This document shows, piece by piece, positions 4,809-8,205 of a stretch of DNA of 8,205 nucleotides. The position numbers and the translations under genes are program-made. The notes beneath the pieces were generated by a model, which had not been told where the DNA came from, did no database searches, and saw only the letters and a program-made list of their open reading frames with translations. Every line of letters begins with the position of its first letter. Position 1 is the stretch's first letter. This DNA comes from Candidatus Dojkabacteria bacterium (GTDB lineage Bacteria > Patescibacteriota > Dojkabacteria > GCA-002793355): positions 1 to 8,205 of the forward strand of contig JALVLD010000149.1 in NCBI GenBank assembly GCA_027033525.1. Reading direction: 5' to 3'.

Positions 4809-7800
4809 ACTACAACACTCACTACTCTATCATCTCCTTTTAGTTTCATTACGATAACACCGCTGGTTTGTCGGTTAAGAATTGGAATATTTTTAAGTGT
4901 AGTTCTTATAACAACTGCATTTTTAGAAATAAGCATAATTTCTCCTGGGGCAAGTGCTTGAGCTTTGGCTTGAGCTTGTGCTTTTATTTCTTCATCTGTT
5001 GCTTTTTCGTTATTATCTTTTTGTTCTTTTGGTTTTAATTTTTCTGGTCCTATTACTTGGGCAGAAACTAATTTACCTTTTTTCTCAGATACTTTAAATG
5101 CAAAAATACCTGTACCTCCACGTTGTTGTACCTTGAATTTTGAAAGTTTTGTCATTTTTGCATAACCTTTTGTTGAAACTGTTAGTAAGTACTGTCTATT
5201 ATTTTCTACTATTGCCATGCTAATTACTTTATCATCACCTTTTAGCTTAATGCCACGTACACCTGCGGTATTTCTGCCTGTTATACGGATTTGTTCTTCT
5301 GGGAATCTAATTGCTTTGCCGTTTGCTGTTATAAGCATAATTTGTGCATCACCTGGAGTTGGCAAAACTGCAATTAAGCTGTCGTTTTCTTTTAGTGCTA
5401 TTGCATTTAAACCATTTTTGCGAATATTTAAATATTCTTTAAGTTCTGTGCGTTTTATCATACCTTTAGCTGTTGCCATTGTTAAATACTTAGCGTGTTT
5501 TAAGGTTTCTTTATCTAAAGGTAATACAGCACTAATTTTTGTATCTTTGTTTATTGGAAGCAGGTTTACAATAGGTAAACCTTTGGCATTTTTATGGTAT
5601 TCTGGGATTTCATAAACTTTAATAGCATACACTTTGCCATCTTCAGTAAATATAAGTAAGGTGTCGTGTGTGCTTGCAACAAGTGCATGTTTAATATAAT
5701 CATTTTCTTTTAAGCTTGCTCCTGTTGTGCCTCTACCACCACGTTTTTGTGTGCGATAGTTTTCTAAACTTAAACGTTTTATATATCCTGCATCACTTAT
5801 AGTTATAAAGGTTAGTGTATCTGCAATTAAATCCTCTTCTTCTGGTTCTTCTATGCTTCCTTTATATACTCTTGTTTTTCGTTTATCTGCATATTTTTCT
5901 TTTATTTGCAATAAATCTTGTTTAACTAATTCTAAAATACTAGTTGGATCTGCTAAATACTGTTCATGATGTTTTATTGTAGAAAGTAAGTCTTTGTGTT
6001 CGGCTTCTATTTTTTGGCGTTCTAGTGCAGCTAAGCGTCTAAGTTGCATATCTAGTATTGCTTGTGCTTGTACTTCGGTTAAATCAAAACGTTTTATTAA
6101 ATTTTGTTTGGCTTCTTCTTGAGTTTTACTAGCTCTAATTGTTTTAATAACTTCATCAATAAAATCTAAAGCCTTTAATAATCCTTGCAAAATATGATCT
6201 CTATATTTTGCACTAGCAAGTTCAAATTCTAGTTTGCGAATCATTACTGTGGTGCGATGTTCTATGTATAGCTCAAGGTAGCGTTTTAAAGTAAGTGTTT
6301 TAGGCTCGCCATATACTAAAGCTATCATATTTGCATTGTAATTTAGTTGCAAAGGAGTATATTTAAATAATTTGTTAATAATAATTTTGGGCGTAGCGCT
6401 AGATTTAAGTTCAAGTACAATCCTAATACCTTCTTTGTTAGATTCATCTCTTAGGTCGCGAATTCCAGTAATTTTTTTAAGTTGGACTAATTTGGCAATT
6501 TGTTCTACTAAAACAGCTTTATTTACCTGGTATGGGATTTCTGTTATTACTATGCGTTGTTTACCCTTTTTATCTTCTTCAACTTTTACAATTCCGCGCA
6601 TTACTATTTTGCCACGGCCAGTTTCATAAACTTGAGCAATTTGTTTTTTATTATAAATAGCTCCACCTGTTGGGAAATCTGGACCTTTAACATATTCCAT
6701 TAGTTGATCAACAGTTACGTTGCTTATAAATTTGGGATATAAAGCTATTTCTTTGTTATCTGTATTTGCAAAAATTTGTTTTAAAGTTTCAGCATTTTCA
6801 AAAACGCTAAAATCTATTTGTTCTAGGTTGGTATTTGGATTCTCTAATAATGTGTGTAATATTTTTAATTGGTTGCTATAATTTTCATTTTCTTTATGCA
6901 AATAATTTTCTAAGAAATCTTCAGGCTCTTTTTCAAGCACCATAGGGATTTTTTCATTTGCTTCTCTCCATTTGCGAAGCGCATTATAAATAGCTTTTCC
7001 ATCCCAAGTGTTTCCTTGCTCTATCATAAATACTATTGCATCTATAAGCTCTCCTAAATTGTGTGGAGGTATTTTAGTTGCCATTCCAACAGCAATGCCA
7101 TCAGCGCCATTAGCAAATAGATTTGGGAAAGCACTCGGTAAAACAGTAGGCTCCTTACGGGTTCCATCGTAGTTTGGGATAAATGGTACAGTACCTTTGT
7201 CTATGTCTTTTAAAAGTTCAACTGCTATTTTGGAAAGCTTAGCTTCTGTATAACGCATTTGAGCAGGACTATCTCCATCTATTGAACCGAAGTTACCTTG
7301 CCCGTGCACAAGTGGATATCGCATACTAAAGTCTTGAGCCATAATAACCAATGTTTGGTAAACTGCTTGATCTCCATGTGGATGGTAATTACCTGTAGTA
7401 TCTCCAACTATTTTTGCACTTTTTCTAAAAGAGCCTGTAGGCCATAATTGTAAATCGCGCATTGCAACCAAAATACGGCGCTGAGAAGGTTTCAAGCCAT
7501 CGCGTACATCTGGGAGTGCACGTGCAACAATAACACTCATTGCATAATCAATGTAATCCTTTTTCATTTCTTCAGTGATATTTACTGGGACAATTGAACC
7601 TGGTTTAAATTCATAGCCTGTTATAATACCGGAGTTACCATTATTGTCTCCGCCTTCTTCCGTAATTTCAGGCTCGGTGTTCGCTTCAGAGTTAGTGGAT
7701 TTCGTGTTTCCCGTTTTGGGAGCGTTTTTAGTGCTGTTTGTTGCCTCTTCGCCCATTGCACGCTTTAAAAGTTCTTTTTTAGCTTTGTTTAAATCGTCGT

Positions 7801-7819
7801 TTTTTATAATGTCGTCCAT
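4805..7819 (-). CDS. gyrA: DNA gyrase subunit A
   Basis: This is the DNA breakage-reunion subunit of gyrase, which with GyrB introduces negative supercoils using ATP. Order: a low-complexity N-terminal extension (1 to about 67); the start of the conserved domain ([20 protein letters not shown], 76-95); [17 protein letters not shown] (101-116); winged helix with [13 protein letters not shown] (143-155); [20 protein letters not shown] (173-192), with catalytic Arg189-Tyr190 equivalent to E. coli Tyr122; an unusual insertion (about 268-365); GPDFPTGG (379-386); coiled coil with the Ala/Leu-rich MQLRRL region (about 515-650). The C-terminal beta-pinwheel (about 665-1004) has six recognisable blades. 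The gyrase box QKRGGRG (691-697) favours gyrase over topoisomerase IV. A charged, Ala/Gln-rich linker (about 924-957) separates blades 5 and 6. The protein is 1004 residues against 875 in E. coli, and gyrB is not adjacent. The ATG at 7819 is the first in frame; the AGTAGG before it is only 3 bases away, a poor Shine-Dalgarno. The stop overlaps the next gene's start (ATGA). Confidence 0.97.
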   Translation of the reverse strand: MDDIIKNDDLNKAKKELLKRAMGEEATNSTKNAPKTGNTKSTNSEANTEPEITEEGGDNNGNSGIITGYEFKPGSIVPVNITEEMKKDYIDYAMSVIVARALPDVRDGLKPSQRRILVAMRDLQLWPTGSFRKSAKIVGDTTGNYHPHGDQAVYQTLVIMAQDFSMRYPLVHGQGNFGSIDGDSPAQMRYTEAKLSKIAVELLKDIDKGTVPFIPNYDGTRKEPTVLPSAFPNLFANGADGIAVGMATKIPPHNLGELIDAIVFMIEQGNTWDGKAIYNALRKWREANEKIPMVLEKEPEDFLENYLHKENENYSNQLKILHTLLENPNTNLEQIDFSVFENAETLKQIFANTDNKEIALYPKFISNVTVDQLMEYVKGPDFPTGGAIYNKKQIAQVYETGRGKIVMRGIVKVEEDKKGKQRIVITEIPYQVNKAVLVEQIAKLVQLKKITGIRDLRDESNKEGIRIVLELKSSATPKIIINKLFKYTPLQLNYNANMIALVYGEPKTLTLKRYLELYIEHRTTVMIRKLEFELASAKYRDHILQGLLKALDFIDEVIKTIRASKTQEEAKQNLIKRFDLTEVQAQAILDMQLRRLAALERQKIEAEHKDLLSTIKHHEQYLADPTSILELVKQDLLQIKEKYADKRKTRVYKGSIEEPEEEDLIADTLTFITISDAGYIKRLSLENYRTQKRGGRGTTGASLKENDYIKHALVASTHDTLLIFTEDGKVYAIKVYEIPEYHKNAKGLPIVNLLPINKDTKISAVLPLDKETLKHAKYLTMATAKGMIKRTELKEYLNIRKNGLNAIALKENDSLIAVLPTPGDAQIMLITANGKAIRFPEEQIRITGRNTAGVRGIKLKGDDKVISMAIVENNRQYLLTVSTKGYAKMTKLSKFKVQQRGGTGIFAFKVSEKKGKLVSAQVIGPEKLKPKEQKDNNEKATDEEIKAQAQAKAQALAPGEIMLISKNAVVIRTTLKNIPILNRQTSGVIVMKLKGDDRVVSVVV
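4949..5050 (-). other. Low-complexity linker between GyrA beta-pinwheel blades 5 and 6
   Basis: Residues about 924-957 are Lys/Glu-rich and then become an Ala/Gln/Lys alternation ([12 protein letters not shown]). The DNA carries matching short repeats of gcttgagctt type around 4956-4980. It is probably a flexible or helical linker that leaves blade 6 on a tether. Confidence 0.6.
6725..7018 (-). other. Lineage-specific insertion of about 97 residues in GyrA
   Basis: Between the conserved IPPHNL (250-255) and GPDFPT (379-384) there are 123 residues. The E. coli protein has 26 by my recollection of its sequence. The extra block, roughly residues 268-365, is charged and probably mostly helical, with a [19 protein letters not shown] helix and an Asn/Glu-rich middle. 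It keeps the frame and the base composition of the rest of gyrA, so it is not a recent insertion. It falls between the winged-helix region and the tower domain. Its function is unknown. Confidence 0.75.
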
Positions 7820-7849
7820 TTGCCTACTATTAAGTTAGAAGGTTTACCT

Positions 7850-7858
7850 ATTTTAGCA
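7850..7858 (-). promoter_or_regulatory. Candidate extended -10 promoter element for gyrA
   Basis: On the minus strand the sequence is TGC-TAAAAT, an extended -10 (TGn) with a 5/6 match to TATAAT. No good -35 is visible 16-18 bases upstream, which an extended -10 can tolerate. The expected transcription start is near 7843-7844, giving a 5' leader of about 24 bases. It sits in the 74-base gap between the surface-protein stop and the gyrA start. This is a motif match only. Confidence 0.4.
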
Positions 7859-7893
7859 TAAGCAAGGATGCAATAAAACTTTGCTACAAAATC

Positions 7894-8205
7894 CTATTGT
7901 TTTTGCTTTTCTGGTGCTGTCGCAGGTGTGTTTGTACTTGAGGTTTGTGAAGCAGAAGTAGTTGCTTTTTGTTTAAGTAATTTTATGCCAGTATAGGTAG
8001 CACCTGCTAGGCCAGTTAAAATAGCAGCTATGCCTCCATAAAGTGCTAAGTTGTTTTTTGCAGGAGTTTGGGGGTGTGTAGGTGTAGGTGTGATTTCTAT
8101 TGTAGCTGTAGGCTGTGTAGGTGTTGTTGTCGTTGGTTGTTTATTCTCTGTAACTGTTATTTCTAAATTTGCTTTAGATTCTTTTTTATTTCCTGTTTCA
8201 TCTGT
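7894..8205 (-). CDS. C-terminal end of a cell-surface protein: Ig-like domain end, Thr/Pro stalk, membrane anchor (partial)
   Basis: Only the last 103 residues are in the window; the gene enters from the right edge and stops with TAG. I read the frame directly from the reverse strand. It opens with TDETGNKKESKANLEITVTE, which matches the closing strands of bacterial Ig-like or HYR-type surface domains (a D-x-x-GN turn, then an alternating hydrophobic strand). Residues about 23-49 form a Thr/Pro-rich stalk. Residues about 53-75 are a single hydrophobic, Gly/Ala-rich membrane segment. KLLKQK follows, then a Thr/Ser/Ala tail of about 23 residues. The positive charge after the helix implies that the Ig-like part is outside and the tail inside. 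There is no LPXTG sorting motif, so membrane anchoring is more likely than sortase attachment. Its role is probably envelope structure or adhesion, but no specific function can be read. A gyrA promoter lies just downstream, so this gene and gyrA look like separate units. Confidence 0.8.
   Translation of the reverse strand, partial: TDETGNKKESKANLEITVTENKQPTTTTPTQPTATIEITPTPTHPQTPAKNNLALYGGIAAILTGLAGATYTGIKLLKQKATTSASQTSSTNTPATAPEKQKQ
7981..8049 (-). other. Predicted transmembrane segment of the partial surface protein
   Basis: About 23 uncharged residues (LALYGGIAAILTGLAGATYT and flanks) are followed at once by a lysine cluster. This is the usual stop-transfer pattern of a C-terminal membrane anchor. 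It is called by eye from hydrophobicity. Confidence 0.7.

Noticed and set aside
5217..5615. Plus-strand frame of 132 codons inside gyrA
   Set aside because: It is antisense to well-conserved GyrA pinwheel blades; the Ser/Phe/Ile-rich product is a by-product of the AT-rich coding strand.
7859..7893. Possible terminator after the surface-protein gene (GCAA...TTGC around 7871-7885)
   Set aside because: The stem is only four base pairs and is not followed by a T run, so it is not convincing.
7981..8060. LPXTG-type sortase signal at the end of the surface protein
   Set aside because: PQTPA before the membrane segment only loosely resembles the motif, the Leu and Gly are missing, and the tail after the lysines is much longer than in sortase substrates.

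Overview
The window reads as a piece of an AT-rich bacterial chromosome. The most likely source is the Candidate Phyla Radiation (Patescibacteria, perhaps a Microgenomates-like lineage), but this is inferred from style and not from a marker gene. The reasons are a divergent single-copy-type GyrA with long insertions, a divergent MraY/WecA-like membrane protein, an Ig-like surface protein with a C-terminal membrane anchor, very short spacers, and almost no Shine-Dalgarno sequences. UGA is a stop here: it ends gyrA inside an ATGA overlap. This argues against the UGA=Gly code of Gracilibacteria and Absconditabacteria.

Every supported gene lies on the minus strand, so transcription runs from right to left. 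At the right edge is the C-terminal end of a surface protein (Ig-like end, Thr/Pro stalk, one membrane segment, short tail; 7894-8205). Next comes gyrA (4805-7819), encoding a 1004-residue DNA gyrase A subunit. Three genes follow, of 248, 565 and 327 codons (4062-4808, 2280-3977, 1287-2270). The last gene is a 380-residue polytopic membrane protein of the polyprenyl-phosphate sugar-1-phosphate transferase fold (27-1169), with altered catalytic motifs.

The part that stands out is the central three-gene block. Each product carries one HExxH zinc-protease motif (HEIVH, HELGH, HEIIH), followed 45-66 residues later by a conserved E-[VI]-D-[PA] that could supply the third zinc ligand. Each ends with the same ungapped helical signature, FPxYxxFxxN-x7-I-x4-P. 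They are therefore paralogues of one zincin family that I cannot name. The 565-residue member is itself a tandem duplication. Its first half repeats the signature but has DELTT where HExxH should be, so it looks like a fused pseudo-peptidase plus peptidase. The block is visibly richer in GC than its neighbours, lacks signal peptides, and is tied to gyrA by a 4-base ATGA overlap.

Regulation: candidate extended -10 elements (TGnTAnnAT) lie upstream of gyrA, the 565-codon gene and the 380-codon gene. The latter two are so close to the start codon that leaderless or nearly leaderless transcripts are predicted. The likely units are gyrA + zincin 1, then zincin 2 + zincin 3, then the membrane protein. 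No convincing rho-independent terminator, RNA gene, CRISPR array or insertion sequence was seen, and no stretch over 300 bases lacks a gene.
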